A DNA stretch of 64,000 bases from Planctomycetota bacterium. GTDB taxonomy: Bacteria > Planctomycetota > SZUA-567 > H5-PLA8. The notes under the pieces are model-generated. The model worked only from the letters and a program-made list of their open reading frames with translations, was not told the origin of the DNA and ran no database searches. Position 1 is the stretch's first letter; each line of letters begins with the position of its first letter. The stretch covers positions 1,364,001 to 1,428,000 of the forward strand of contig JAOSKN010000001.1 in NCBI GenBank assembly GCA_027493525.1, given 5' to 3'. Positions 34,083 through 42,510 of this stretch are shown in pieces. The translations under genes and the position numbers were made by a program.

Positions 34083-34919
34083 TCAGAGGTAGCCGGGCTG
34101 CCGGCGGAAGGCCCCCGGCGCGCGGCCCGCCCGCTTCGCGAACCAGCGCGAGAAGGCGTGCACCGAGGAGAAGCCCAGCGCCTCCGCGACCTCGGTGACG
34201 TTCAGCGCGCCCTGCGCGAGAAGCCCCTGCGCGCGCTGCAGGCGGCGCGCGGACTGGTGCGCGTGCGGCGTGCAGCCGCAGGTCTCGCGGAAGAGCCGGC
34301 TGAGATGGCGCGGCGAGAGATGCGCGGCGGCGGCCAGTTCGTCCAGGCCCGGCGGATCGGACAGTCGCGCGTCGAGCAGGTTCAGCGCGGTTTCCAGGCG
34401 CGGGTCGGACGGCGCCGGCGCGCGCGGCGCGGCAGGACCGGCCGAGTGCGGCCAAAGGCAGAGCGCCTCGCAGAGCGCCGCCGCGCGCAGCGGCCCGGCC
34501 GGACCGGCCGCCGCCGGCAGCCGGCAGAGTCTGCGCAGCGCCTGCTCCAGCGGGCCCGTGCCCGCCAGCTTCGGCACAGCAGGTGGAAAGATGCGCCGGC
34601 GCAGCGCGACCCAGCGCGGCGCGACCCGAACTTTCACGCTGAAGAGCACCCCGCCTCGCGGCGCGCGCAGCGCGTACCCGTGCGCCTGCCCTGGATAGAA
34701 AACCGCCGCCGTGACGCCGCGCGCCTCGACGGGCTTCCCGTTCGAGAGCCAATGCCCTTCGGCGCCGAGGGCCAGGTCGAGTTGGAGCAGGCCCGCGTGG
34801 CGGTGCGGCTTCAGGTCCAGCGCCCCTCGCAGCGGGATCTGCGCCGCCGTATGGATCGGTTCGCGCGAGGCGAAGAGCTTCGCGCACAGGTCGGTCAGCA
34901 GGAGGTCGGCGGAACGCAT
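34083..34919 (-). CDS. AraC-family transcriptional regulator with cupin-like N-terminus
   Basis: A 278-residue protein. The N-terminal half looks like an AraC-type ligand-binding beta barrel (HRHAGLLQLDLALG...HGYALRAPRGG). The C-terminal half is the double helix-turn-helix: LDELAAAAHLSPRHLSRLFR and VTEVAEALGFSSVHAFSRWF. It lies on the same strand as the PhyH gene, whose start is 155 bp downstream, an arrangement repeatedly seen in planctomycetes and suggesting it controls that gene. Ligand unknown. Confidence 0.88.
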   Translation of the reverse strand: MRSADLLLTDLCAKLFASREPIHTAAQIPLRGALDLKPHRHAGLLQLDLALGAEGHWLSNGKPVEARGVTAAVFYPGQAHGYALRAPRGGVLFSVKVRVAPRWVALRRRIFPPAVPKLAGTGPLEQALRRLCRLPAAAGPAGPLRAAALCEALCLWPHSAGPAAPRAPAPSDPRLETALNLLDARLSDPPGLDELAAAAHLSPRHLSRLFRETCGCTPHAHQSARRLQRAQGLLAQGALNVTEVAEALGFSSVHAFSRWFAKRAGRAPGAFRRQPGYL

Positions 34920-34960
34920 CCTGTTTCCTTAGCGCGGGCCGGCGCGGCGGGCAACGCGCT

Positions 34961-35368
34961 TCACTCGAAGGGCAGCGTGGGCCGCGCCGCGGCGGGCGGC
35001 GGCTCGGCGTCGTCCTCGCTTTCGGGACGGAAGCGCTCGGCCAGGCCCAGGTGCGAAACCGAAAGCGCGAACGGATCGGCGTCCCCGCCGCGGGCCGCGC
35101 TGACTTCCGCCGTGAACGCGTCGAGATGCCGGTACGCGCGGCGCAGTTCCTCGGGCGACAGGTCGTCGCGGTAGGCGTCCGCCCCGGCCGCCTTCACGTC
35201 GATCATGGAAAGGTCGTAGAGATCCTGCACGGCGGCGAGGAATGCGTCGGGCTCCAGCGCCCAGGCTTCCCGCGCGCGGCCGAAGAGCGCGGCGACGCCC
35301 TGCCCGCCTTCTTCGAGCAGCAGCTTCAGCACGCGGCGCGGCAGCGCGCCCAGAACCCGCTTGGCCAT
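34961..35368 (-). CDS. Small hypothetical protein
   Basis: A 135-residue protein starting MAKRVLGALPRRVLKLLLEE. The first 60 residues look helical and basic, possibly a winged-helix-like fold (KLLLEEGGQGVAALFGRARE). The end is acidic and proline-rich. I do not recognise a family. It is 41 bp upstream of the araC gene on the same strand. Confidence 0.5.
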   Translation of the reverse strand: MAKRVLGALPRRVLKLLLEEGGQGVAALFGRAREAWALEPDAFLAAVQDLYDLSMIDVKAAGADAYRDDLSPEELRRAYRHLDAFTAEVSAARGGDADPFALSVSHLGLAERFRPESEDDAEPPPAAARPTLPFE

Positions 35369-35460
35369 CCTGGCAGTCTACCGTAGAACCGGCGTGCTCA
35401 TCGCGGATTTCAGCGTGCGGATGGAACGGCGCCGGACTCACGGGATACGGAGCAACCGCC

Positions 35461-37575
35461 ATGCCCTCGAACCTCTTCCGCCATAAACCGTCGAACGACG
35501 CGGCCCGTGCGAGCGTGCGCGTGGACCTCGCCGCGCGCGGCGCATGCCCCGTCGAACCTTTCCTCCTGGGCAAGTTCTGCGAGCACCTCGGCAGCAACAT
35601 CTACAACGGGATGGAGGCGCAGATCCTCCGCAACCCCACCTTCGCGCGCTGGCGCTTCGGCGCGGGCGACAATTCCGTGGACGGCGGCGTGCTGTGGGAG
35701 CACGACCAGGAGCAGATCGCCGCGCGCGTGAAGGCGCAGGCCGAGCGCTACGGCTCCCCCGACCCCGCGCCGCTGCTGGAGGCCTGGTCCGACGGCGGCG
35801 CCTTCGGCTGGCTCCGCCGCGGCGCTCGCGAGGACGTCCGCCTCAGCCCCGACGCCGGGCCGCACGGCGGGCGCGCGCAGCGCGTGGAGCTCCTGAAGGC
35901 TTCGGCCCAGGCGCCCGCCGGCCTGCGGCAGCTCGCGCACCTGCCGCTGCACCGCACGCGGGGCTTCGAGTTCCGTGTCGTCGCGCGCGCGCTGGAACCC
36001 GCCGAAGCCGAATTGTCCATCGCCAAGCCGGGCGGCGAAACGCTCGCCAAGGCGGCGCTTAGGCTCGACCGCGCCTGGTCCACGCTCCACGGCAGGCTGG
36101 AGCTTCCCGAGGGGCTGCCGCCGGACGAGCGCTACGAGGTCTCCATCGCGTGCGCGCGGCCGGCGAACCTGGTCCTGGGCCGCGTGCTCCTCTATCCCGA
36201 CGATCACGTCCGACACGCCGACCCGGACGTGATCCGATTCCTGAAAGAAGCGAAGTTGCCGATCCTGCGCTGGCCGGGCGGGAACTTCGTCAGCGCCTAC
36301 CGCTGGCGCGACGGGATCGGCCCGGTGGACGCCCGCCCGACAAATCCCAACCCGGCCTGGGAAGGGCTGGAGTACAACCTCTTCGGCACCGCCGAGTTCA
36401 TCGGCTTCTGCCGCGCGGTGGGCTGCGAGCCGATGATCTGCGTCAACGGCGGCGACGGCACGCCCGAGGAAGCCGCGGCCTGGATCGAGTACTGCAACGG
36501 CTCGGCCGACACGCCGCTGGGCAGGCTCCGCGCCGAACACGGGCATCCCGAGCCCTTCGGCGTGCGCTACTGGGAGGCCGGGAACGAACTCTACGGGCGC
36601 TGGCAGGTCGGCTGGACGACCGGCCCAGGCTACCTCGACCGCTACCTGCGCTTCCGCGAGGCCATGCTCCGCGCCGATCCGGCGATCCGGCTCATCGCCA
36701 ACGGCGACGCGATGCAGATGGACAACGAATGGAACCGGCTGCTGGTCGAGGTCGCCGGCGGCGACGATCTCTGCATCGCCGACCACATCCTCACCGGCGG
36801 CGGCGTGGACGCCGAGACCGACCCGGCCGAACTCTACGGCGCCTTCCTGGGCTTCGCGCCGGCGCTCTGCGACAGCTACCGCCGCCTGCGCGAGCGGATG
36901 CGGCAGGCGGGCCTCCGGCGCGGGCGCGTGGCGATCACCGAGCTGCAGCTCTTCGCGCGTTTCCGCGGCGAGGAAAAACCCGGCGGCAAAATGACGCGCG
37001 CCACGCTGCCCTCGCAGGACTCCATCACCGAGGCGCTCTACTTCGCGACCCTGCTTCACGAATGCGCGCGCCTCGACGGCTTCGTCGAGATGATCACGCA
37101 CTCGGCGACGGTCAACCACGGCGGCGGGCTGCGCAAGCAGCGCGAGCGCGTCTGGGGCAACCCCGTCCATTACGCGCACGTCCTGGGCCACGCGCTCGTC
37201 GGCGGCACACCGGTCGGCGTCGAGGTGGCCTGCGGGACGTATGCGACGAGCCACACCTACGGGCACATCCCGCCGTTGAAGGATATCCCCGTGCTGGACG
37301 CCTTCGCGGTCGAGAAGGACGGCGCGCTGGTCGTGAACGTGATCCACCGGGGCGCGGCGAGCGGCGCGCTGGACCTGGAACTTTCCTTCGAGGGCTTAAC
37401 GCCCAAGACCGCGACGGCGGTGCAACTGGCCGGCGAGACCTGGCACGACCGGAACACGCGCGAGGAGCCCACGCGCATCGTCCCACGCCCGGTGGACGTG
37501 ACGGTGGGCTCCGGCGGGCGCGCGGTGCTGCGCGTGCCGCCGTTCAGCCTGACGGTGCTGAAGTTCGGGAAGTGA
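35461..37575 (+). CDS. GH51 alpha-L-arabinofuranosidase-like glycosidase
   Basis: A 704-residue protein from the ATG at 35461 (GGAG about 10 nt upstream; the upstream open frame is Arg-rich and not protein-like). The TIM barrel has ILRWPGGNFVSAYRWRDGIG, the acid/base Glu376 in YWEAGNELYG, and the nucleophile candidate Glu494 in VAITELQLFA, followed by a beta-sandwich (PFSLTVLKFGK) typical of the alpha-L-AF C-terminal domain. No signal peptide is visible, so it probably acts in the cytoplasm on imported arabino-oligosaccharides. It ends just before a 217-bp repeat element. Confidence 0.88.
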   Translation: MPSNLFRHKPSNDAARASVRVDLAARGACPVEPFLLGKFCEHLGSNIYNGMEAQILRNPTFARWRFGAGDNSVDGGVLWEHDQEQIAARVKAQAERYGSPDPAPLLEAWSDGGAFGWLRRGAREDVRLSPDAGPHGGRAQRVELLKASAQAPAGLRQLAHLPLHRTRGFEFRVVARALEPAEAELSIAKPGGETLAKAALRLDRAWSTLHGRLELPEGLPPDERYEVSIACARPANLVLGRVLLYPDDHVRHADPDVIRFLKEAKLPILRWPGGNFVSAYRWRDGIGPVDARPTNPNPAWEGLEYNLFGTAEFIGFCRAVGCEPMICVNGGDGTPEEAAAWIEYCNGSADTPLGRLRAEHGHPEPFGVRYWEAGNELYGRWQVGWTTGPGYLDRYLRFREAMLRADPAIRLIANGDAMQMDNEWNRLLVEVAGGDDLCIADHILTGGGVDAETDPAELYGAFLGFAPALCDSYRRLRERMRQAGLRRGRVAITELQLFARFRGEEKPGGKMTRATLPSQDSITEALYFATLLHECARLDGFVEMITHSATVNHGGGLRKQRERVWGNPVHYAHVLGHALVGGTPVGVEVACGTYATSHTYGHIPPLKDIPVLDAFAVEKDGALVVNVIHRGAASGALDLELSFEGLTPKTATAVQLAGETWHDRNTREEPTRIVPRPVDVTVGSGGRAVLRVPPFSLTVLKFGK

Positions 37576-37671
37576 TCAGGCAGTGCAAGCGCAGCAAGCC
37601 GGCCACGTGCTTATGGCCTCGCCGGAGACGGATATTTGACTGCAATTCACAAGTGGATTTGAGCGCATTTT

Positions 37672-37888
37672 CGCCGCGGAGCGGCTTCGGAGCTTAGCCG
37701 GGGGTCAGGCGCGCAGCGCCTGCACCCCCGGAAAACAAGGCGCTCAAGAAAAGCACCCTGGAAGGGTGCGGGCTCGTGCTCGCGGAATTCCCGCGCCCCT
37801 CCGGGGCGCAAACCCCACGAAACGCCATCCGGGGGTGCGGACGCTTCGCGTCCGACCCCCGGCTAATCTCCTTCGCCGCTCCGCGGCG
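37672..37888. repeat. 217-bp hairpin-rich element with 34-bp terminal inverted repeats (MITE-like)
   Basis: The arms 37672-37705 (CGCCGCGGAGCGGCTTCGGA..TTAGCCGGGGGT) and 37855-37888 are inverted copies with only a few mismatches. Inside are four hairpins: a GGCGCGCAGCGCC core flanked by GGGGGT/ACCCCC-type arms, CACCCTGGAAGGGTG, GCCCCTCCGGGGC, and GGACGCTTCGCGTCC flanked by the second pair of GGGGGT/ACCCCC arms. No gene lies in 37576-37959; the flanks (37576-37671, 37889-37959) hold nothing recognisable. Confidence 0.75.
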
Positions 37889-37959
37889 TTTTCAGAAAGC
37901 GTCTTGAAAGGAATGCCGTGCCGGCACGTTGTTGTGCCCGCACGCCGCTGCGCCCCGCC

Positions 37960-39546
37960 TCACACCCCCGCCGGCTTCAACTTCGTCTTCGGCGCGGCGG
38001 CGAGGGGCGCGGGTTCGGGCGGCCACGACGGCTTCGGGCGCGGCGCGCCCTTGACCAGCCGCGGCAGCTTCACCTTGAAGTCCGGATGCGAGCTGCGGAA
38101 GCCGTTGCCTTGCGTCTCCGGCAGGTACGCCTGGAAATGCCAGTTCGGGCCGCCGCTGCGGTTCGGCCGCACCAGCACCGGCTCGTGCCGCCCGTCGGCG
38201 CCCACCAGCCAGCCCACGTTGGCGATCCCGCCGCTCCCGCCGGGCGAGGACGGCAGCCCGGACGCGCCGACGAAGCTCCAGGCCCACGATCCCGCCGGGC
38301 CCAGCCCGCTCCAGCTCGCCCCGATCTGGCTCGAGACCAGCCTCCAGCTCGACGGGATCCGGCTGGCGCCCATGAACGCCGAAGTCGGGCGCCCTTCCGC
38401 GTCGAAGCCCAGGTCCTTCAAGAGCAGTCGGTGCAGGCGCGCTTCTTCCTCGGGGCGCAGCCGCCACTGCTCGTCGAAGACGTCCGACGGGCCTTCCCCG
38501 GGCGTGCGGATGACTTGCGAGGCCACCAGCGTGATCCACTCGCCCTCGGGCGAGAGCAGCGCCAATTCCACCTGGTACGAGCCGGTCTTGCCGACGTGGA
38601 GATACCAGTTGCCGATGGACGGGTCGATCTCGAGGTCCACGGCGAGGTCTTCGTCGAGGCGGTGCAGGCGCAGCACCCACGCACAGGACTGGATGAAGCC
38701 GCTCCCGCGGTGCTGGCGCAGGCGATCCAGCAGCCCGCCGGTCAGCTCCCAGTACGCGAAGAGCCACTGCGGGTCGCGCGGCAGCGCGACGAGCCGGTCC
38801 CAGCCGTAGCTGTCGGGGATCGGCAGGCCGCGGTCGATGTACGAAGCCGGCTGCGGCTCTTCCATGGGCGGAGGGGGCGGCGGCGGCGCGGGCAGCGGCT
38901 TCACCGCGGGCGCCGCGACGGCAACCGCCTTCTTCGCCACGGCCTTCTTCGAGGCCTTGGGCAGGCGCGGAGCGCGCGCGGCCTTCTTTCGAGATCCTTT
39001 CTTGATCGTAGGCGTCTCGTCTGCTTCGTCTAGGCCGGAGAGCGCTTCCGCCTTCAGCGCGGGAGCCGACGGTGCAACGACCTTCGGCGCCGGCGCGGGC
39101 ACGACCGCCTTGGCGACCACCGGCGGCGAGACGGGCTTGGCCACGACAGGCGGTGCGGTAACGGCACGGGGCGGAGTACCGACCCGTGGCACAGGCGCGG
39201 CGACTTTCGCGAGGACGGGCGGCGCGGCCTTCACCGGCGCGGGCTTCGGCGCCTCGGGCTTGATGATCGCCTTGAGCCTCGCGGACGGCGGTTTGACCGG
39301 CACTGCCGGCTTCGGCGGCGGCGCCTTCTTGACCTCAGCCTTCGGTGGCGGCGGGGCCTTCTTGGGCTCGGCCTTCACCCGCGCCGACGGTGGCTTGACC
39401 GGCTTGGCGGAGGATTTTTTACGGCTCATGGCTTGGGCACTCTTGGCTGGCGCTGGTTTTGGCGCGGCCGGTTTTTTGGCGGCTTTTCCCTTTTTCGCCG
39501 CGGAGCGCGTCGCGACTTTCTTTCCGGGCTGCTTCTTCTTAGCCAT
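37960..39546 (-). CDS. DUF4912 protein with long Lys/Ala/Pro-rich N-terminal region
   Basis: A 528-residue protein. Residues 1-220 are lysine, alanine and proline rich, histone H1-like, with repeated PVKPPSARLKA-like blocks and PAVPVK segments. DUF4912 follows: IPDSYGWDRLVALPRDPQWL then FAYWELTG at about residues 245-275, with GSGFIQSCAWVLRLHRLDED and a strand-rich continuation. The C-terminal 130 residues hold Gly/Ser/Trp stretches (SWSGLGPAGSWAWSF). In other bacteria this domain is of unknown role, with nucleic-acid or envelope ties suggested. It is transcribed divergently from the sulfatase gene. Confidence 0.82.
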   Translation of the reverse strand: MAKKKQPGKKVATRSAAKKGKAAKKPAAPKPAPAKSAQAMSRKKSSAKPVKPPSARVKAEPKKAPPPPKAEVKKAPPPKPAVPVKPPSARLKAIIKPEAPKPAPVKAAPPVLAKVAAPVPRVGTPPRAVTAPPVVAKPVSPPVVAKAVVPAPAPKVVAPSAPALKAEALSGLDEADETPTIKKGSRKKAARAPRLPKASKKAVAKKAVAVAAPAVKPLPAPPPPPPPMEEPQPASYIDRGLPIPDSYGWDRLVALPRDPQWLFAYWELTGGLLDRLRQHRGSGFIQSCAWVLRLHRLDEDLAVDLEIDPSIGNWYLHVGKTGSYQVELALLSPEGEWITLVASQVIRTPGEGPSDVFDEQWRLRPEEEARLHRLLLKDLGFDAEGRPTSAFMGASRIPSSWRLVSSQIGASWSGLGPAGSWAWSFVGASGLPSSPGGSGGIANVGWLVGADGRHEPVLVRPNRSGGPNWHFQAYLPETQGNGFRSSHPDFKVKLPRLVKGAPRPKPSWPPEPAPLAAAPKTKLKPAGV

Positions 39547-39811
39547 TCTGCACTCCTTTCAACACGGCACGCTGACCGAACCGAGCTACAACCCGTTGGC
39601 CGTGAAGGAGCGCCCGCGCAACGCCTGGGCTTCCGTTACGGCCGAACCTGAACCGCAATCCGCAGACCAGAATGAGGTATGAGTCCGGCGCAGTCGAGTC
39701 CCTAACGCACGTCGTGGCGAATTTCGCGGCGATTGTCCTCAAACCGTCCGCCGGTATGCTTCACCGTTCACACCGTCCTGCGCATCATGCTTCTATATGG
39801 AGAGCCCATCC

Positions 39812-41266
39812 ATGCCCGACCGTCCCAACGTGTTGCTCGTTTGCACCGACCATTGGCCGGGCTCGCTCCTGGGCGAGGCCGGGCACCCCTGCATCCAGAC
39901 CCCCACGCTCGACCAGCTTGCGCGCAACGGCGTCCGCTTTCCCAACGCCTACAGCGAGTGCCCCGTCTGCATCCCCGCGCGGCGCACGCTGATGACCGGC
40001 ACCACTCCGCGGACGCACGGCCTGCGCCAATACCAGGAGACCGCCGCGCTGGCCACGCAGCCGTTCATGGCGCAGGTCTTCCGCGACGCCGGCTACCAGG
40101 CGTACGCGGTGGGCAAGCTGCACGTCTACCCGCAGCGCAGCCGCATCGGGTTCGACGACGTGATCCTGACCGAAGAAGGCCGCGTGCAGTTCGGGCTGGT
40201 GGACGATTACGAGGCGTTCCTGGGCGAACGGGGTTACGCGGGGCAGTTCTTCGCCGGCGGGATGTGCAACAACGAGTACCTCGCGCGGCCGTGGCACCTG
40301 CCCGAGGACTGCCACATCACCAACTGGGTCACGCGCGAGATGTGCCGCACGATCAAGCGCCGCGATCCGCGCAAGCCGTCCTTCTGGTACCTTTCCTACA
40401 TGCACCCGCACCCGCCGCTGCAGCCGCTGGGCTGCTACCTCGACATGTACCGCGACCTGGAGATCGACGAACCGTACCACGGAACCTGGTCCGCCGACGC
40501 CGAGCGCCTCCCGCACCGCGTCCGCGACCTGGCCCTCAACAAGCCGCTCGACGCCGCCGCGACGCGCCTGGCCCGGCGCGCCTTCTACGCGCTCTGCACC
40601 CACATCGACCACCAGTTGCGCGTGGTCCTGGGCACGCTGAAGGAAGAAGGCCAGTTGCAGAATACGGTCCTCTGCTTCACCTCCGACCACGGGGACCTGC
40701 TGGGCAACCACGGCCTCTGGGGCAAGTCGCTCTACTACGAGGACAGCGCGCGCGTGCCGATGCTGCTCTGCGGCGCGGGGAACGATTCGCGCGCCGGGCA
40801 CCACCGCATCGACCCGCGGATCGTGGGCTGGCAGGACGTGATGCCGACGCTCCTGGACCTCGCCGGCGTGGCGATTCCATCGAGCGTGGACGGGCTTTCG
40901 ATGGTCGGCGAGCGGAAGCGCGAGTACCTTTACGGCGAAATCAACGAGGGCGGCGCGGCCACGCGCATGCTCCGCGACGCCCGCTACAAGCTCATCTACT
41001 ACCCGACCGGGAACCGCGTGCAGCTCTTCGATCTGGCCCATGACCCGCGTGAACTGAACGACCTCGCCGAAGACCCCGCCCACGCGCCCGCCCGCGAACA
41101 GTTGACCGCGCGCCTCATCGAGAACTTCTACGGAGGCGACGAGGCCTGGGCGCGGGACGGGAAGCTCGCCGGTTTGCCCGACAAGCCCTACGCGCCGCGG
41201 CCGAATCGCGCGTTCTCAAACCAGCGCGGGCTGCATTGGCCGCCGCCGGGGACGAGTGAAGCGTGA
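39812..41266 (+). CDS. Type I sulfatase (formylglycine-dependent)
   Basis: A 484-residue protein if the ATG at 39812 is used, favoured by GGAGAG eight bases upstream; an in-frame ATG at 39797 would add five residues. The conserved signature is CIPAR (Cys53 to Arg57), i.e. C-x-P-A-R, with Cys53 the residue oxidised to formylglycine. Metal ligands appear in VLLVCTDHWPGS and FTSDHGDLLGNHGLWGK. No signal peptide is seen, suggesting a cytoplasmic enzyme or a missed export signal. The stop codon lies in the first unit of a heptanucleotide array. Confidence 0.9.
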   Translation: MPDRPNVLLVCTDHWPGSLLGEAGHPCIQTPTLDQLARNGVRFPNAYSECPVCIPARRTLMTGTTPRTHGLRQYQETAALATQPFMAQVFRDAGYQAYAVGKLHVYPQRSRIGFDDVILTEEGRVQFGLVDDYEAFLGERGYAGQFFAGGMCNNEYLARPWHLPEDCHITNWVTREMCRTIKRRDPRKPSFWYLSYMHPHPPLQPLGCYLDMYRDLEIDEPYHGTWSADAERLPHRVRDLALNKPLDAAATRLARRAFYALCTHIDHQLRVVLGTLKEEGQLQNTVLCFTSDHGDLLGNHGLWGKSLYYEDSARVPMLLCGAGNDSRAGHHRIDPRIVGWQDVMPTLLDLAGVAIPSSVDGLSMVGERKREYLYGEINEGGAATRMLRDARYKLIYYPTGNRVQLFDLAHDPRELNDLAEDPAHAPAREQLTARLIENFYGGDEAWARDGKLAGLPDKPYAPRPNRAFSNQRGLHWPPPGTSEA

Positions 41267-41325
41267 AACGCGAAACGCGAAACGTGAAACGTAAAACGTG
41301 AAACGTGAAACGTGAAACGTGAAAC
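41263..41325. repeat. Heptanucleotide array GTGAAAC, nine units
   Basis: Nine 7-bp units: six GTGAAAC, two GCGAAAC and one GTAAAAC. The sulfatase stop TGA (41264-41266) lies inside the first unit. On the other side, at 41364-41384, the last codons of the convergent glycosyltransferase read, on the minus strand, AAACGTAAAACGTAA, so the repeats face each other and can form a hairpin between the two genes. Confidence 0.85.
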
Positions 41326-41363
41326 GTGAGCACTACCCCATTGCTACGGATTCAGAGCTGTTT

Positions 41364-42497
41364 TTACGTTTTACGTTTCTGCTTCACACCCGCTAACGCG
41401 GTGAACAATCTTTCCGCCACATCGGCCAGCTTCCCCGGCGTGAACTTCTCCAGCACCCGCGCCTTCCCAGCCTCGGCCAATCGCGCGCGCAACGCGGCAT
41501 CCTTCAGGCAGCGCACGAGCGCCTCCGCGATGGCCTCGCTGTCGCCGACCGGGACCAGGAAGCCGGTCACTTCGTTGACTACCAGGTCCTTCACGCCGCC
41601 GACGTCCGTCGCGACGCAGGCCTTCCCCGCCGCGTAGGCTTCCAAAAGCGCGATGCCGAAACTCTCCCCGGCGACCGGCGCGAGCACCGCCAGGTCGGCG
41701 TCGGCGTAGAGCGCCGGCACGTCGTTGCGGAAGCCGATCAGGCGCACGCGCGCGCCGAGGCCCAATTCGGCGATCAGCGCCTCGAGCTTCTCCTGCTGGC
41801 TGCCGTGCCCGGCGATGGCCAGCGTCGCGGCGGGGATCTCTGCGGCGACGCGCCGGAACGCGCGGACCAGCGTGTCGTGGCCCTTCTCCGGCGCGAGCCG
41901 CCCGACGCTCAGCACGAGCGGCGTCCCGGGCTCGAGGCCCAGTTCCGCGCGCAGCGCGCCGCTGGGGCGCGCGCCGAGGAACGGCTCCAGCGGCGTGGAC
42001 GGCGGGAACGTCGTGATCTTCTCCGCGCCGGCCAGCCCCGGCCCGGTCAGGAGTGGCGCGATCTCGCTCGAACTGACCGCCACGTGATCGATCAGCTTCC
42101 CGTAGAGCCACCGGTTGAAGGCGTGCGCCTTGATCTCGAACGAGTTGTGCCGCCAGCGCACGAGGAACGCGTCGAGCCCGCAGCGCCGCCGCGCCAGCGC
42201 GCAGGCCCAGGTGTCCTGGCTGCCGTTGGTGAGGATCCCGTCGGGGCGGAACTCGGCCCAGAGTTTCTTGAGCCGCACCTGATCGCGGTAGAACGAGCCC
42301 AGGCGCAGGCCGCGCCGCAGTTCCAGTTCGTCGAAGGTCCGCAGGCCCGCCGCCGCCGCGCGCCGGATCAGTTCCGAGCCGGCCAACCCCGCGACGAGAA
42401 CCTCGTGCCCGCGCTTCTTCAGCTCCGACGCCAGCAGCACCACGACGGCCGACTGGCCGCCCCAGAGCTTGTGCATGTTGACGAAGAAGAGCTTCAA
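41364..42497 (-). CDS. GT4 glycosyltransferase
   Basis: A 377-residue protein with GT-B fold motifs: MKLFFVNMHKLWGGQSAVVV (acceptor-side loop), LVLSVGRLAPEKGHDTLVRA and ESFGIALLEAYAAGKACVAT, which is the E-x7-E nucleotide-sugar motif of family 4. Sugar and acceptor unknown; it may act in O-antigen, capsule or other cell-surface glycan assembly. The stop is reached inside heptamer-like DNA (ACGTAAA). It overlaps nothing, and the companion GT gene starts 1.2 kb upstream on the same strand with a 13-bp gap, so they form an operon. Confidence 0.9.
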   Translation of the reverse strand: MKLFFVNMHKLWGGQSAVVVLLASELKKRGHEVLVAGLAGSELIRRAAAAGLRTFDELELRRGLRLGSFYRDQVRLKKLWAEFRPDGILTNGSQDTWACALARRRCGLDAFLVRWRHNSFEIKAHAFNRWLYGKLIDHVAVSSSEIAPLLTGPGLAGAEKITTFPPSTPLEPFLGARPSGALRAELGLEPGTPLVLSVGRLAPEKGHDTLVRAFRRVAAEIPAATLAIAGHGSQQEKLEALIAELGLGARVRLIGFRNDVPALYADADLAVLAPVAGESFGIALLEAYAAGKACVATDVGGVKDLVVNEVTGFLVPVGDSEAIAEALVRCLKDAALRARLAEAGKARVLEKFTPGKLADVAERLFTALAGVKQKRKT

Positions 42498-42510
42498 CGC
42501 CGGGGTCCCG

